Assembly (NCBI GenBank): GCA_014529385.2
Contig: CM043942.1
Coordinates: 54,064,647-54,128,646 of the forward strand
Source of the DNA: Adiantum capillus-veneris
Taxonomy: Eukaryota; Streptophyta; Polypodiopsida; Polypodiales; Pteridaceae
DNA: 64,000 nucleotides
Direction of reading: 5' to 3'
The notes below the pieces were generated by a model that worked only from the letters and a program-made list of their open reading frames with translations, did no database searches and had not been told where the DNA came from. The stretch's first letter is position 1; each line of letters begins with the position of its first letter. The translations under genes were made by a program, and so were the position numbers. This document shows positions 1 to 11,259 of the stretch, piece by piece.

Positions 1-515
1 AAACCACCCCAAAGCCAAGTAACTATGGTATTTCCTACTTTAGGTACGGCACTGGCTGAGCTAGTAATTACTATAGCTCCCCAAAAGCTCATTTAACCCC
101 AAGAGAGTACATAGCCTATAAAAACAGTAACAATCATTAATAAAAAGATGACCACTCCGAGACACCAAATGAATTCTCTAGGACTAGTATAGCTTCCATA
201 ATACAGACCACAAAAAATATAAATATGAACTGCAGTAAAAAACATACTGGCCCCATTGGCATACATGTAACGAAGCAACCAGCCTCCCTTTACATCTCTC
301 ATAATGTGTTCTACGCTGTTGAAAGCTAAATTGACATGAGGTGTATAATGCATAGCCAAAAAGACGCCAGTAATAATCTAAATGACTAAACAAGGACCAG
401 CTAACGAACCAAACCCCCACCAATAATTTATATTGCTTAGAATTAGATGATCTATCAAATGCTAGTTAAGTATAGAAAATAAAGGCTATTTAATAACTGA
501 GAGTCGCTTAGCCAT
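1..515 (-). CDS. cob: Apocytochrome b, copy A, 5' part only (cut by window edge)
   Basis: This is the N-terminal part of the complex III core subunit. The start ATG at 515 opens MAKRLSVIK, matching plant cob. Conserved stretches are [46 protein letters not shown] and the [15 protein letters not shown] region. TAG occurs after IK, after LN and after CLVI, and TAA after LSWG. Plant homologues have Gln at these places, so U-to-C editing of the stops to CAG/CAA is expected. The frame is otherwise open. The rest of this copy lies outside the window; the complete gene is at 12,440-13,936. Confidence 0.93.
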
Positions 516-607
516 GATAGTAATAATAGTTCTTTTGAGTATTCTTGCGTGCGGCCCTAGCATTTATTAAGCATCTGTTTCATTGGAGCTCAACTCTTCA
601 GTGTCGA

Positions 608-991
608 TTACTCCCAATCCAGAGCGCCTTTATTCCATTCGTAAATAAATCCAATGGTCAGAATCCATACAAACACCATCATGAACCAAAATCCAAACCA
701 ACCAATCTTATTCAAGGATACTGCCCAAGGAAACAAAAAAGTCACTTCCAAATCAAAGATAATGAATAGAGGAGAGACCAAATAAAATCATATATCAAAA
801 CGACTTCTGACATCACCGGATAGATCAAAACCGCGTTCGTAAGCTGACAATTTATCTAGATAAGCCGGACCTTTTAAAGCAAATGCAAAAGAGGCACCGA
901 CTAGGATTAGGGAAAGTAGCAAACTGATGCCCAAGTAGAGAGGAATAGGGGTAAATTCAGAAATAGGGATAAAAGCGGGTTCGAAGTTCAT
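608..991 (-). CDS. nad3: NADH dehydrogenase subunit 3, copy A
   Basis: Complex I membrane subunit. The protein starts [10 protein letters not shown] and then follows nad3 from SEFTPI onward, with the conserved [10 protein letters not shown] and RSRFDI motifs. A TGA sits directly after RSRFDI; homologues have Arg (CGA), so one U-to-C edit restores the frame into [22 protein letters not shown] and [10 protein letters not shown], ending at TAA (610-608). About ten residues at the N-terminus are extra compared with bryophyte and seed-plant nad3, where the Met directly precedes EF. Several Pro and Ser codons look like C-to-U sites. The gene lies about 90 bp upstream of cob on the same strand, so co-transcription is likely. 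Confidence 0.93.
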
Positions 992-1748
992 GTTTTTTGT
1001 TTGACTTTTCTTTTCGCATTGGGTTTTTCATCTCTTGTATCCATAACCTTTTTCTTTCTGTTTTGCAAATGGCTTTAAGGCTTCCTTTTTGGCTTCTTTC
1101 CTTCCTAGATACAATTAAAATAGTGAACCGAGAAAAGATTCATGAACTATTACTGCTGCAACGACACATCTTTACTTTATAACATTTAGCAAACAGCCTC
1201 GACAGTGTGACGAAATGGGGCCGTGTCTTAGTTGGTTTTTTCAAGTCTAAACTCTATAAAAAAAAGGGCTATAGGCACGCACATATAAGCAATAGCTTTT
1301 TTGTGTTTTGTTTAAAAAAAACAGGACAAACCTATATAATAATGAAACCCGTGAAAAGAAGATGACGACGATAACTTGTGAGTCTCTTTACATATAACTA
1401 TGCTCTTAGCAGCTCTACAATTACGAGCTATTATGGTGTCATTTGATCAAGTTACGAATGGCGAAAGGCAAAGGATTGACATTTATCAAGCGAGGCTCTT
1501 TGAAGAAAGCTTAATAGGAAATACGTGCGGTGCGTAAAGAACGGACGGAATTACGCTTCAATCAGTGCACGATAACTTTTAAAAAAAGGCCAAAGAAGAC
1601 TTGGACCTTTAATAGCCTGGCCATTCATAGAGCGACTAAACCTAGCTCTGATTTACTTAACGGCCTGGCCATCATATCATAGGGAAAGAGCGTCTTGTAA
1701 TTTTCGATTCTGTACTGTACTTCAGCATAATCATCAAGGAAAAGTGTA
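992..1748. other. Intergenic region between trnS and nad3 with a dispersed 90-bp repeat
   Basis: I see no recognisable gene. Positions 1,400-1,493 are nearly identical to 14,821-14,914 (the large repeat) and are found again, diverged, at 22,291-22,387. The repeat can be read as a short frame starting MLLAALQLRAIMVSFDQ and ending at a TAA, but the product resembles nothing I can name. Two short GGCCTGGCCAT-like sequences near 1,615 and 1,661 form another local repeat. Confidence 0.6.
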
Positions 1749-1834
1749 GGAGGAAATGGGATTCGAACCCATGATACAATGTATTGTATGTTGATTTAGC
1801 AAACCAATGCCTTAAGCCGCTCAGCCATACCTCC
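1749..1834 (-). tRNA. trnS: tRNA-Ser(GCU), copy A
   Basis: The minus strand begins GGAGGTATGGCTGAG and ends CATTTCCTCC. The anticodon loop TTGCTAA gives anticodon GCT. A long variable arm (CATACAATACATTGTAT) makes it a class II serine tRNA, and the T arm is GGGTTCGAATCCC. The acceptor stem has one U-U mismatch. It matches the native plant mitochondrial trnS-GCU type. Confidence 0.93.
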
Positions 1835-1915
1835 GGGAAGGGAAGGGATCGGACCTTCCCCCAGCGTTAGTTTGTATTTTCAAGTTCTGTTTTGTACTCA
1901 TTTATATTAAACCAT

Positions 1916-4900
1916 TTAAGTTAAGAAACTTATGAAGGCTAATAATTTCTCGTAAGTGTGAAACAGCGGTATGATGTGTACCAAAAGGTCGTTAGTAACA
2001 GCTACGGTGAATTCTGGACGAACCTGTGGAAGTACAGTCGCAATAATCTGATCTAAATCCTGATCGGGAATAGCAATTCCCATGTCTATTACTGTACGGT
2101 GTGTAATGTTAATGAATTTTAAGAAACAATTCGAACTTTGCTCTTCCAAAGTTTTAGATACTATTAAGTATTGTGCTTTAGCAAATACATCCAAGTTAGG
2201 GCGAATACTGCTAAATATTGACCCTAATAACGAGTTCAACTGTTCGGGATACAGTTGTTGGATGAAATCATAAGTATCTTCAGGCCTTAATAGCCGCCCT
2301 TGTTGAAAGGTCTCAATGACGGTTTTGAGCTCTTCGCAATGATCGAATGCATATCTCCAAGGAGATTCTGCATGAAGTCGATTGATCACTGGACGATACA
2401 AATCGACTACACCGAGATCGACATTCCCGACTGGCAAAGGCATCAACAAAACCACGGGGGGATCTCTCGAAACGGTTGTGGTTTCCTTGATAGCTGAAAG
2501 TTCTCCGAAAGTATGAAAAGCTGGAGGACTGTAGACCATCCATTCAAATATGGTTGAATTCTATTCACCAGCCCGAGGACTTGGAGCACACCTGTTCCCA
2601 TCGCTCAAAGTTTTAAAAACTACTATAAAAAAACAAGGGATCCCCAATACGAAAACATAAAAGCCGAAACTACTTAAAGCATTCCATCCAACGTAAGCAT
2701 CTGGATAATCAGGGATGCGACATGGCATACCCGAAGGACCTAGGAAATGCATGAGAGAGAAAGTCGGATTCGCTCCAAAGAAAGTAATCCAAAGATAAAT
2801 TTAACCAAAGTCTCTAGGTATTAAAGACCAGGCATTTTACCTATCCAATAATAGAACCCTACAAATAAGGCAAAAACAGCTCCCATAAAAGATGCATAAT
2901 AAAAATATGCAACCACGTAGTAAGTATCGTATAAAGCAACGTCTATCCCGGAATTAGCCAAAACTATACCAGTAAGTCCTCCTATAGTAAACAGAGAAAT
3001 AAACCCTACTGCAAATGACATGAGTGTTTTGTATTATATCGAGCCTCCCCACATGATAACAATCCGACTAGGAACCTTGATTCCAGTAAGCACGGCGATA
3101 GTCATGATGGCCGCCGTAAAGTAGGCACGTGTATCCACGTCTAAGCCTACAGTAAACGTATAATAAGCCCAAGCAGTAAATCCGAGAACTCCAATACTAA
3201 TCATGGCATACACCATGCCTAAATAACCAAAAACAGGTTTTCTGAAGAAAGTAGAAACAATGTAGCTAATGATACCAAATCCTGATAGAATGGGGATATG
3301 AACCTCTAGATAACCAGGGAGCCAAGGAGGATGCTAGTATGAGATAGGGTCCCCTCCTCCAGCAGGGTCAAAAAAAGTGATATTAGAGTTTCAATCGGTT
3401 GATGACATGGTAGTTGCACCTGCCGGCACGAGAAGGAATGGTAAAAGTAGGAATGCTGTCACTAAAACAAACCAAACAAATAAAAGTAATCTATACATGG
3501 TCATTCCAGGCCCACGCGTGTTAAGGATAATGGTTATAAAATTAATGAAGCCTAAAATAGAGAAAACACCTAATAGGTAGGGACTGAAAATGGCTAAATC
3601 AACAGCTCCTCCAGAATAACTGGTTATACTACTCAAAGGGGGATAGCACATGTGTTAAATAGCCTCAGCAGCGTTATGTTCACTCAATACTATACGCCAT
3701 ATGTTTCCGTATGGATTAGACTGTACCTTTATCATCACCCTGTCACAAAGCTTTTCCCTTGCTCTGGAGAATCCAATCTCTCAGTTCAAACTTTTCCCAA
3801 TTATTCTTATAGCAGATGGCTTAGCTAGCATCCTTCGATTTAATACACTTCCATGATCTTATGCGCATCGACAAACCCTACATCAAGCATCTTCCTGACG
3901 TAACGTAGTAAACCATGGATCGTACTTGCTTTAGGCAATAAGGATACTTAAGCCGTACTTGCGTCTTAGAGCATGATGCCAAAACAGCTATCTTTATCTG
4001 TCATACCTACGAGCCATCCGCGGAGTGATAGATATTCCGCATTGAGTCTCTGATGGGAGGCAAATCCCCCCAAGCAGGTTGTCCTTTCGTGGTAAAGATT
4101 TATACAGTAGTTTGGATTTTCAAGGTCTGCGGCCCGGCTTGGCTTCTTTCTTTGTAGCGAGGACGTTCCCGCATCGAGCGGAATTACTGTTCCCCACGTC
4201 TCCACAGGGCACGGCCTTTTTTTTTAACCGTCCACCCAGTGCCACTGCCCACCTCTACTAGAGCTAAGCTTAATAGAAGCAACAACGAAGGTGGCGACAA
4301 CCGAAATAAGATATTATTTAATCATGGAAATGCCATGTCGGGTGCACCTGTAAGAATCAGAACAAACCGGTTACCAAATCCACCTATCATCGCCAGCGTA
4401 ACCGGAAGGGATGTCATTAAAAAAGCGTAAGCAATTATTAACACATTATAAGGTTAATGATTTCCACTAAGAATTTAGTGGCCAGGTTATGTTGATTCCA
4501 TACAGATTGATACCAAAAGGCATGTGCCCATTACTCCAGCCGTAGCACCAAAGATTAAGTATAGAGTCCCTATATCTTTGTGGTTCGTGAAAAAGAGCCA
4601 TCTTTACACTAAAAAGTTTATACGTTTTCTGTAAATGACTGCTAGAATGATCAAGGCCAAGGCGATCATGTAAATTACAGTAAAGTTTAAGAATTCGAAA
4701 GGTGAAGCAAGGTTGACTATCTCTGCTGTCTCTGCAGCCTGCGGCGGCACCGCGGATGTACTTGACGGCGCCGTCTCTTTAACCCAGTGTGATAAAGTAA
4801 GTTCGGTTTCAAATGGGCGAATTTCTGCTGGCGGTAGGTTAATGGGGGGAACCTCATTAATTGGGCCAGGGGTTGGAGCCTGCGGGGAGTTTGTTGGGGG

Positions 4901-4933
4901 CTTTTTAAAATTAAAACAACAACCTAAATTCAT
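1916..4933 (-). pseudogene. cox1: Cytochrome c oxidase subunit 1, copy A, frameshifted, reading into a downstream ORF
   Basis: This is the same gene as copy B (15,864-18,355), with a group I intron at 3,647-4,226. The exon 1 core has [15 protein letters not shown], and exon 2 has [39 protein letters not shown] and TRAYFTAA. The distance between the ATG codons at 3,021 and 2,752 is 269 bases, against 270 in copy B: one C is missing near 2,806, breaking the frame. At the 3' end one extra G near 2,455 removes the stop used in copy B, so after [14 protein letters not shown] the frame continues through the downstream ORF to 1,916. Either lesion could be real or a sequencing error. Confidence 0.85.
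3647..4226 (-). other. cox1 group I intron at site i395, copy A
   Basis: The 580-nt intron splits the Val codon of [13 protein letters not shown]. The upstream exon ends in T and the intron ends in G, as required for group I introns. The insertion point falls exactly at nucleotide 395 in the standard cox1 numbering, a known group I site (cox1i395). No long homing-endonuclease ORF is visible; the longest internal frame (3,966-4,205) shows no LAGLIDADG motif. Confidence 0.8.
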
Positions 4934-5400
4934 TGTTACTTTAAAACTTTGTTTTGCGGTTATTAATACTAATATTCATGGCTGTTCTTTGTGTTTTATG
5001 ATTAAACAACGGCGAAAACAAAAATGCCAACACCCTCCGTCAACACTACTCCTGTACTTCCGTCTACACTTTCCGTAGAGTTCTATGGGTCGATAGGACC
5101 CTACGTAAACCACCGCGAAATCATATATTATAATGCAAAAAAAGAGGGAAAACAAAAAAAACAAATAAAATCACTATCACTAAAAAGTGAAAGAAAGCTA
5201 GGATGGTGAAAACCAGTGAAAGGGCATGAAAGGTAATTGAGCTCTCCGGTGCTATCGCTTCTGCGGCTGTCTTACGAACCAATCGGATAGATTGGTTATC
5301 CACCTCAACTCAAAAAACCCGTACATCTTAAATATGCCAATTATGCTACTTTTTTGTGAGTTAGGATAAGGTTAAATCTTTAACCGTTCCATTCCAAGGA

Positions 5401-5892
5401 TTAGTTAAAACGTTGATTTTGCTTACCTTTTCTTACAAGCGTCATTTTGTAATTAATAATAATTATTAAAAAAAAAAAAAGTAAAAAAAAAAGACCGGTT
5501 CGTAAAAAAGAGCCATCTTTATAACTTACGTTTGTATGTCTAAAGGAAATGACTGTGAAAATGACAATAACAAAACTATTATCACAACAGAAATGTAAGT
5601 AAACAAATAATTCAAGAAAAAAAAGAATGGGAAGGGAAAGCAATTTGAATTCCTCCATTACCTGCGACAGCAACGGGACGGGTTGATCGGCAACAATCTT
5701 GCTTGCGACCTGTAAATTAGCGTTATAACAAAACGATAAACAGCAACGGCCTATTATGGCTTCGACTCTTTTTATTGTCATTTTTCTTCTTAAGGCTTTG
5801 AGCATGGTTGTTGGCTTAGTTTTTGTATGTTTTGTTTTGTTTATTACAACATGGGTTACATAGAATAGAATGCAGGGTAGTTTGGGAACCAC
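5401..5892 (-). CDS. Hypothetical membrane ORF (163 codons) at the repeat edge
   Basis: A continuous frame starting MVPKLPCILFYV runs into the end of the large repeat. Predicted features by eye are a basic central segment (KALRRKMTIKRVEAI) followed by two or three hydrophobic segments (LPILFFLELFVYLHF, FVIVIFTVISF, FFLLFFFLIIII). I do not recognise it. The 3' half lies over an A-rich tract, and only that end is in the repeat, so the ORF may be a recombination product. A short stretch near 5,495-5,525 copies the 5' end of the cox1 core. Confidence 0.3.
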   Translation of the reverse strand: MVPKLPCILFYVTHVVINKTKHTKTKPTTMLKALRRKMTIKRVEAIIGRCCLSFCYNANLQVASKIVADQPVPLLSQVMEEFKLLSLPILFFLELFVYLHFCCDNSFVIVIFTVISFRHTNVSYKDGSFLRTGLFFLLFFFLIIIINYKMTLVRKGKQNQRFN

Positions 5893-5962
5893 ATCTATAG
5901 TATAAAAAACTTATCTTGTGTCTTGACCCAGATCTACTGGTCTGGGGCTAAGGCCCTAAATT
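5886..5962 (+). repeat. Imperfect inverted repeat with 19,010-19,087
   Basis: The sequence AACCACATCTATAGTATAAAA followed by GTCTTGACC and a GGGGCTAAGGCC-like end recurs on the opposite strand at 19,010-19,087. Both members lie just outside the ends of the large direct repeat, which suggests past recombination at its borders. Confidence 0.7.
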
Positions 5963-6472
5963 GGTTAAGAAACTCTACCAAATGTTTTGGTTATCCAACG
6001 ACACCCAACGTAAAATGGTAGGGTAGGTAGGCTTTTGTTGTCTTTGCCTACAGCTTGCTTTTTTTTGCTAGCTAACCGCTTTACTTAGGCATGAGCTTTT
6101 TTGCGTGCTAGCATAACTATGCTATAGAAACACCCTTATAAAAAATGCGCTAAAAAAAAGGGAAAACTTCATTTGTAAGAGACAAGACGCGTCATCTCCT
6201 GGGTAGGTAAGATAACAGCCTTTTTAGTTAGGTGCTGCGTTAGCTCTTGCCTAAAAGATCTTAAAAAGGTGCTTATTCTACCATGTCTCAGTTGGTTGGG
6301 ATATATGGTTTCAGCTCTGGGCATTAGTGCTTATTGATCTATCCTATTCCACCTTATTAACACACGCCTATTTTAAAGCTTTGTTGTTTGTTTTGTTTTT
6401 AAGTTTCTTTTTTAATAAATGTATTTTTAAACAATTATAAGGTTTTAAAACACTTAAATTGGGGTTAAAAGT

Positions 6473-6560
6473 ATAGTTAGAGTAATACGTTTTAGTAAGA
6501 TGCAAGGAATAGCTATGGTTAGAGTAATACGTTTTAGTAAGATGCAGGGAATAGCTATAG
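6473..6560. repeat. Two-copy tandem repeat, 42-nt unit
   Basis: Two near-identical 42-nt units contain TTAGAGTAATACGTTTTAG; they differ at about two positions (GCAAGG/GCAGGG and TATGG/TATAG). Confidence 0.9.
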
Positions 6561-6732
6561 ATTTGTGTTGGAGGGGTAAATGGGCCGTAAATCAATACGA
6601 TCGTAATAGTAATTGCAGCGTTTAAACTGCATAATATAAGAAGCTTTTGGGATAAAAGAAGAGTAAATCATGGTTAATAGTAATTATTTTATAAGTTTCA
6701 CTGTTTATTCTCTAGTAGAAAGAGCAACAAGC

Positions 6733-6890
6733 CATTTATTCTCTAGCTGAATGAGATATCTGGCAATTTATTCTCTAACCGAATGAGATATCTGGCAATT
6801 TATTCTCTAACCGAATGAGATATCAGGCAATAAAGTCTCTAGCCGAATGAGATATCAGGCAATAAAGTCTCTAGCCGAATGAGATACGAC
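6733..6890. repeat. Tandem repeat, 32-nt unit, about five copies
   Basis: CTCT motifs at 6,741, 6,773, 6,805, 6,837 and 6,869 give an exact 32-nt period. The core is CTCTAACCGAATGAGATATC. The first copies end TGGCAATTTATT and later copies CAGGCAATAAAGT, so two sub-types are arranged in order. A single degenerate unit recurs at 6,957-6,985. There are no spacers, so this is a simple mitochondrial minisatellite. Confidence 0.92.
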
Positions 6891-6948
6891 CATGTTTCAC
6901 ATTTAAATTAAGTAGCCGTAAAAAGTTAAATTAAGAGTGATGTGGTTG

Positions 6949-7281
6949 TCAAGCTAGAAAATCTCTAGCGAATGAGATGTCATGCCACAGAAAGCCCAGG
7001 CAGAGAAAGGGTGAAGCCGTCAAAACATGAAAATGTTTTATTCCCATTAAGAGGAACATAAGTGCTATAGTGCTTTTAAACGAAGAACTTGAAGCAAAAC
7101 TCCATTGCCTTGCGTCTTCTCGAGCCAAAAACAATCCAACCTCCTGATGTGATGAAACAGCTGCTTTTGCTTCTTTTTCAGGAATAGAAGAGAAAGAGAA
7201 GGAAAGAAAGGCAAAAAACAAAGGCAAGATGGTAGAGGAGATCCAGAATTGGCCTAAAGCCGAACCCCAGAGGGGAAGCAA
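6949..7281 (-). CDS. Hypothetical ORF (110 codons)
   Basis: An open frame starts MLPLWGSALGQFWISS. It has hydrophobic segments at both ends (PLFFAFLSFSF and FLCLGFLWH) and a polar middle. No homology is recognised, and the 3' end overlaps the last degenerate 32-nt repeat unit. It could be spurious. Confidence 0.2.
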   Translation of the reverse strand: MLPLWGSALGQFWISSTILPLFFAFLSFSFSSIPEKEAKAAVSSHQEVGLFLAREDARQWSFASSSSFKSTIALMFLLMGIKHFHVLTASPFLCLGFLWHDISFARDFLA

Positions 7282-7732
7282 TACTGTCCGGTCCTTACAG
7301 ACGGTGTTGGCATAGAGCAGTTAAGTTAAAGCTTTAGTTCCTAGGTGCATAAGTATATAAATAAACGTATGAGTTATTATACTTGCATTAACCTCGGTGT
7401 CTGCAACAAATACTCCAATCATAATAGATTAATTTGGCTTATAGAGGGATAAGCTAGCATACGTTTCATGTTTGCTTATTTGAGTAACGGCAATTTTGTT
7501 TTTTAATATTATGTTAGAAAGTGGCCAATAATCCTACTACCATATGCCACTTGTTAGGGAAATGTAGGAAAATTAAGCCAAAGAAACTTAAGGAGCTGCT
7601 TACTTTAGAAGTAACAAAAAAAAAAGCAACGACTGGTGTAGGAGAGTCAGAGTCGAAAAGGAGATTTTCGATCTTTCCGCTCATTTAGAACCGTGCATGA
7701 AATTAAACTTTACACGGTGTTTTAGTTATTTT

Positions 7733-7805
7733 CTCCGGATGCAAGACTCGAACTTGCGACCCATGGATTAACAGTCCACTGCTCTACCGACTGAGCTAAT
7801 CCGAA
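7733..7805 (-). tRNA. trnN: tRNA-Asn(GUU)
   Basis: The minus strand reads TTCGGATTAGCTCAGTCGGT at the 5' end. The acceptor stem TTCGGAT pairs fully with ATCCGGA, the anticodon loop CTGTTAA gives GTT, and the T arm is GCAAGTTCGAGTCTTGC. All four arms form; length is 73 nt. Confidence 0.93.
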
Positions 7806-8095
7806 ACAAGAATGGGGACCCCGCTACGTAGTTATTATAAAACATTACTAAGCCATTGTTGAAATTTTGGCTATTGTATTGGCAAAATTGTTGTTTCAGT
7901 ATTAATGGTTGACATGAAGCAAATGAGGCTAAGGAATCTTGGCGATAGTTACCTAGATAACATTCATTTATGTATACTACTATAATGCCATCGTGATATG
8001 CTCAAGCCAGAGTTGTTCTTTTTTGTTTAATTACTACATAGAATCTGTAATCTATTTCATTGCTAATTAATAGCAATAATAATGCAATAACATTT

Positions 8096-8168
8096 GGGTG
8101 CATAGCTCAGTTGGTAGAGCATTGGGCTTTTAATCTAATGGTCGCAGGTTCAAGTCCTGCTACACCCA
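8096..8168 (+). tRNA. trnK: tRNA-Lys(UUU)
   Basis: GGGTGCATAGCTCAGTTGGT begins the gene; the anticodon loop CTTTTAA gives TTT. The T arm is GCAGGTTCAAGTCCTGC and the gene ends CACCCA. One C-A mismatch in the acceptor stem could be repaired by C-to-U editing. Confidence 0.94.
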
Positions 8169-8387
8169 GACTTGAGACTTATAGTAATGTAATGATTATG
8201 TTTGTTTGTGTGCAAAAAAGATCACTCCGCTTCGGCCTGGTTGTGTTAAAGGGGCCATCTATAGTGGCTAGGTTGTGCAGTTAAATTGCCCCTTGCATCC
8301 ACTTGTAGCCTTAACATCATCCATTTGAAAGCGCGCTTGCTAAACTGCCGCCGACCGGAGGGGAAAGCTGGCTTGCTTGCTTTCCTT

Positions 8388-8432
8388 AGTGATAGATAGA
8401 GAAATCATTGGGCCTGACCTCGTAGTCGTAGT
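8388..8432 (+). repeat. 44-bp inverted repeat with 19,467-19,511
   Basis: GATAGATAGAGAAATCATTGG followed by GCCTGACCTCGTAGTCGTAGTGC is found on the opposite strand at 19,467-19,511 with a few differences. This is a second inverted pair linking the 5.9-8.4 kb and 19.0-19.5 kb regions. Confidence 0.75.
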
Positions 8433-8469
8433 GCTATTGTTGGTTCCCCTTCTGCGCCATACCGAGCCA

Positions 8470-9590
8470 ATCACAACGCGTTGTAATGGTATAGTGGAAT
8501 AATCTTTAAAATGCAAGGCAAAATCATAAACTTTGAAAAACGACAGAAAAAAGAAAAAACACCCAATCCTTGGGCTGTGCTTGAGGGTTCGAAAAGGAAG
8601 TATTTCCCTCTGGAACTGGCGTATCGTAAACTGGAGGGACTTTTTGTAAAGGGAACTGCACTAGTTTTTATGCCATCATACTTGTCTTTACCTGGTTCTT
8701 TAGATTTAAGCAAGTCACCTATTCTTAGTTGTGCGGGCATCCGGGTTTTTAATTGCAGTTTTATATGAAATTCACTTTTTATGCCCAAACTATACCATTC
8801 TTTCTCTAAGGCGTGACCCTTCGAGCTTGAATGGACCCAATTGGCCTCTAGATCCTTATTGATTCAATCTACGACCCTTTCTTTTTTTGATTTGGGATTA
8901 TTGTCTTTATTTCATAGTAAAGACTTAAATTATAAGTTTATGGTTAAACTTTTCACGCAAGCGAAGCAAAATGAACTTTAAAGCGAATAGATTAAATAAA
9001 GGATGGCGTTGTCGAAAGGTAAGACAAAGATTCTTGCCGTTCTTTTTTGACAATTTCTTTTCGCTACTTCGAAATTAACCGAAAGGGCAAAGCCCTTCTC
9101 TACCTGGCTACAATGACTCGCTTTTCCCTGAGTGCATTGCTGGCTTGTTCAAAGGTAAGCTAGAGCAGAGCGATCTTGAAGGCCCACAGTCCTTGCCTAT
9201 TAGCGTAATATGGGTAAGGTTACCGGATCATTGATTGTCTAGCCTTTGCATCGTTTCATTTCGTAGCCAAAGCGGCCTAGGATTATTGATTGCAGGGCCT
9301 GGCGCGAATGGGCAAAAAAGCGGGCTCTATCCGCGAGTCGGCGCTCACTAACGAGGCCTTGTGCTCAACAGGGCCACTGGGCTGTGGGGCAAGGGACGAC
9401 CCAACCAAGCGTAAGGTTACGGACCGAAGTAAACTTGTTAGCCGGCTCCCGTTGTGCCTGGCCCTGTACTACACATCCTTTTCGTTTCTGCATACATTGT
9501 CACCTATCCTGTTCGCGGCTTCGATGAACCGCAGATTCAATCCACAGCAGCCATTCCATCTACGCAGAGTTTCAAGCCCGTAGACGTTAG
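8470..9590. other. Mitochondrial spacer without recognised genes
   Basis: Small frames on both strands (plus 8,511-8,768 starting MQGKIINFEKRQ; plus 9,290-9,583) show no motif I can name. Base composition and short repeats are like the surrounding mitochondrial spacer. Confidence 0.5.
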
Positions 9591-9599
9591 CCAACGCTC

Positions 9600-10775
9600 A
9601 TTTTTCGGATCAAAAAGGCTGAATCTCGGCTTAATCACCACCTTTCGGGATTCTTTGAAGTGAGTTCAAAGGCTTGGATAGGCCATTTGGTTTATGTAGC
9701 TATTCCCGAAGCGAAGGGCGGACATGTTAGATGGAACGACTTATTAACTACCGCTTCGCATCCCCAGGGATTAGGACCGTTTTTTTCGGGTCAGTGGAGC
9801 GTTTATGCACAAAATCCCGACTCCAACACTCATTTGTTCAATAGCACTGTGCGGGGTGGAAACAGCTATTCTAACTTTTTTAAGTTAGCATTTGCAGACT
9901 CAAAGTTTGTGGTTAACTGATATTGCTTATCACTACTTGGCAATAGCCGTTGTGTTTGTAATTGCTGGCCAGTAGTACAGGACTAACAAAGGTATTGGAT
10001 ATAGCATGAAGGAAATTTTAGATGCTTCTATTTCCCCAGGAGGCAGGTTGGGACGTGGACACAAGGGACTTTACGATACGATGAAGAATTCCCTTCACTT
10101 TCAATTGGGACTCGCTTTAGCTGTTTTGAAGGTCATCACTTCCCTCGTCGCGCAATATATGTATTTCCTACCCGCTTATGCTTTCATAGCACAGGATTTT
10201 ACAACCCAAGCCGCGCGCGCTATATACACATCACTAATACATTGCCGGGTTTATTATGGCAAAAGCTAAAACGGAGCCATCTGTTTTTTCAGAGATTACG
10301 ATTTTAAGCAAAATAGAGATAATGTCTTAGCAAGAATGCTAGAGCACAAAGAAGCAATAATATCTTACTTAAGTTAGGCTAGCTTCTTTTTGGGGTTTCA
10401 TACGTTAGGTCTTTCTGTTTACAACGACGTCATATTGGCCTTTTCTTTAGGACTCCGGAAAAACAGATTCTAATTGAACCTGTATTTGCTCAGTGGATCC
10501 AATTGGCTCATAGTAAAGCTTCGTATGGTTTTGACGTGCTTTTATCTTCTAAGATAGTCCGGCAAGTAATGTAATGCCAGTCGGAGCTTGTGGTTACCTG
10601 GTTGGTTAGATGCTGTTAACAGCAACAGCAATTCATTATTTTTAACGATTGGTCTTGGGGATTTTTTAGTGAACTATGCCATTGCTTCAGGCTTATACAC
10701 AACTACGTTAATTTTGATAAAAGGACGGATAAAAAAGAATTTGATTACAGCTTTCCGTTACTGTGTCTTTAAAAT
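9600..10775 (+). pseudogene. psaB: Decayed plastid psaB fragment (photosystem I P700 apoprotein A2)
   Basis: Translated pieces across frames follow plastid PsaB in order: [151 protein letters not shown] ([17 protein letters not shown]) and TTTLILIKG. Several frameshifts and stops interrupt it. It covers roughly the middle half of the protein, is on the plus strand, and is an old plastid-to-mitochondrion transfer with no function expected. Confidence 0.9.
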
Positions 10776-11011
10776 TCCTCGTATTCTAGGCACTCTCTAT
10801 AACCCTTCCCTACTACGATTGCACAATACGATAACTTTTAGGATTGTTAGGTGCCTGCCTTTCAAGAGCTGCAGCAACCTAGTTGCAATTGATGCGGTGA
10901 GCTCGACTAGTGCTTTTCTAACGCTATTGCCGGCCCTACTGTTAATGCGCGAGATAATTACTTTGGGGTTCATTGAGCTGGAAATCCCCACCGACATATG
11001 CAGTGCAACGA

Positions 11012-11177
11012 GTCAATTTAATCGAAGCAGAGCTTCACTCAGTTTAAGAGCAGCTCCCTTCAGTCCAAAGCAAGGCTTAATAATAATGCATTGCAAATGG
11101 GCGGTTTTATTCAATTTAATCGAAGCAGAGCTTCCTTCAATCTAATAGCAGCTCCCTTCGGTCCAAAGTAAGGCTTT
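11012..11177. repeat. Two-copy direct repeat (about 67 nt each)
   Basis: Copies at 11,012-11,079 and 11,111-11,177 share TCAATTTAATCGAAGCAGAG and AGCAGCTCCCTTC. They lie just downstream of the psaB remnant and are separated by 31 nt. Confidence 0.85.
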
Positions 11178-11259
11178 AAGTCTCCTTTGGGGTCCTATAA
11201 AGCAGTATACTATTACCCCTACTATGCAGTATTTACTACTTAGGGCTATTCAAGGATTG

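Larger units (their letters stand above)
1..5466. repeat. Large mitochondrial direct repeat, copy A
   Basis: This segment recurs in the same orientation at 13,422-18,890 and runs off the left edge of the window, so the true unit is longer. The offset is 13,421 in most places, changing locally by one where a base is inserted or deleted. It carries the 5' part of cob, nad3, trnS, an ORF, cox1 and a small hypothetical ORF. Homology stops at an A-rich tract near 5,466/18,890. Large direct repeats of this kind drive recombination in plant mitochondrial genomes. Visible differences include one extra G near 2,455, one missing C near 2,806, one missing C near 3,734 and A-run lengths near 5,140-5,160; some may be consensus errors. 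Confidence 0.95.

Noticed and set aside
93..423. Second minus-strand frame [15 protein letters not shown]... overlapping cob
   Set aside because: Out-of-phase reading of the same cob sequence; the conserved residues are in the other frame.
1400..1540. Fragment of clpP or another known gene in the 90-bp repeat
   Set aside because: A weak likeness around GERQRIDIY was not supported by flanking residues; kept only as a dispersed repeat.
3966..4205. Homing endonuclease in the cox1 intron
   Set aside because: The 79-codon frame has no LAGLIDADG or GIY-YIG motif and is too short.
4713..5078. Plus-strand ORF of 121 codons opposite the cox1 leader
   Set aside because: Antisense to the cox1 N-terminal extension. 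It has no homology, and the minus frame is supported by continuity with cox1.
6733..6890. CRISPR-like array
   Set aside because: Period is 32 nt with no spacers between units and the DNA is plant mitochondrial, so it is a plain tandem repeat.
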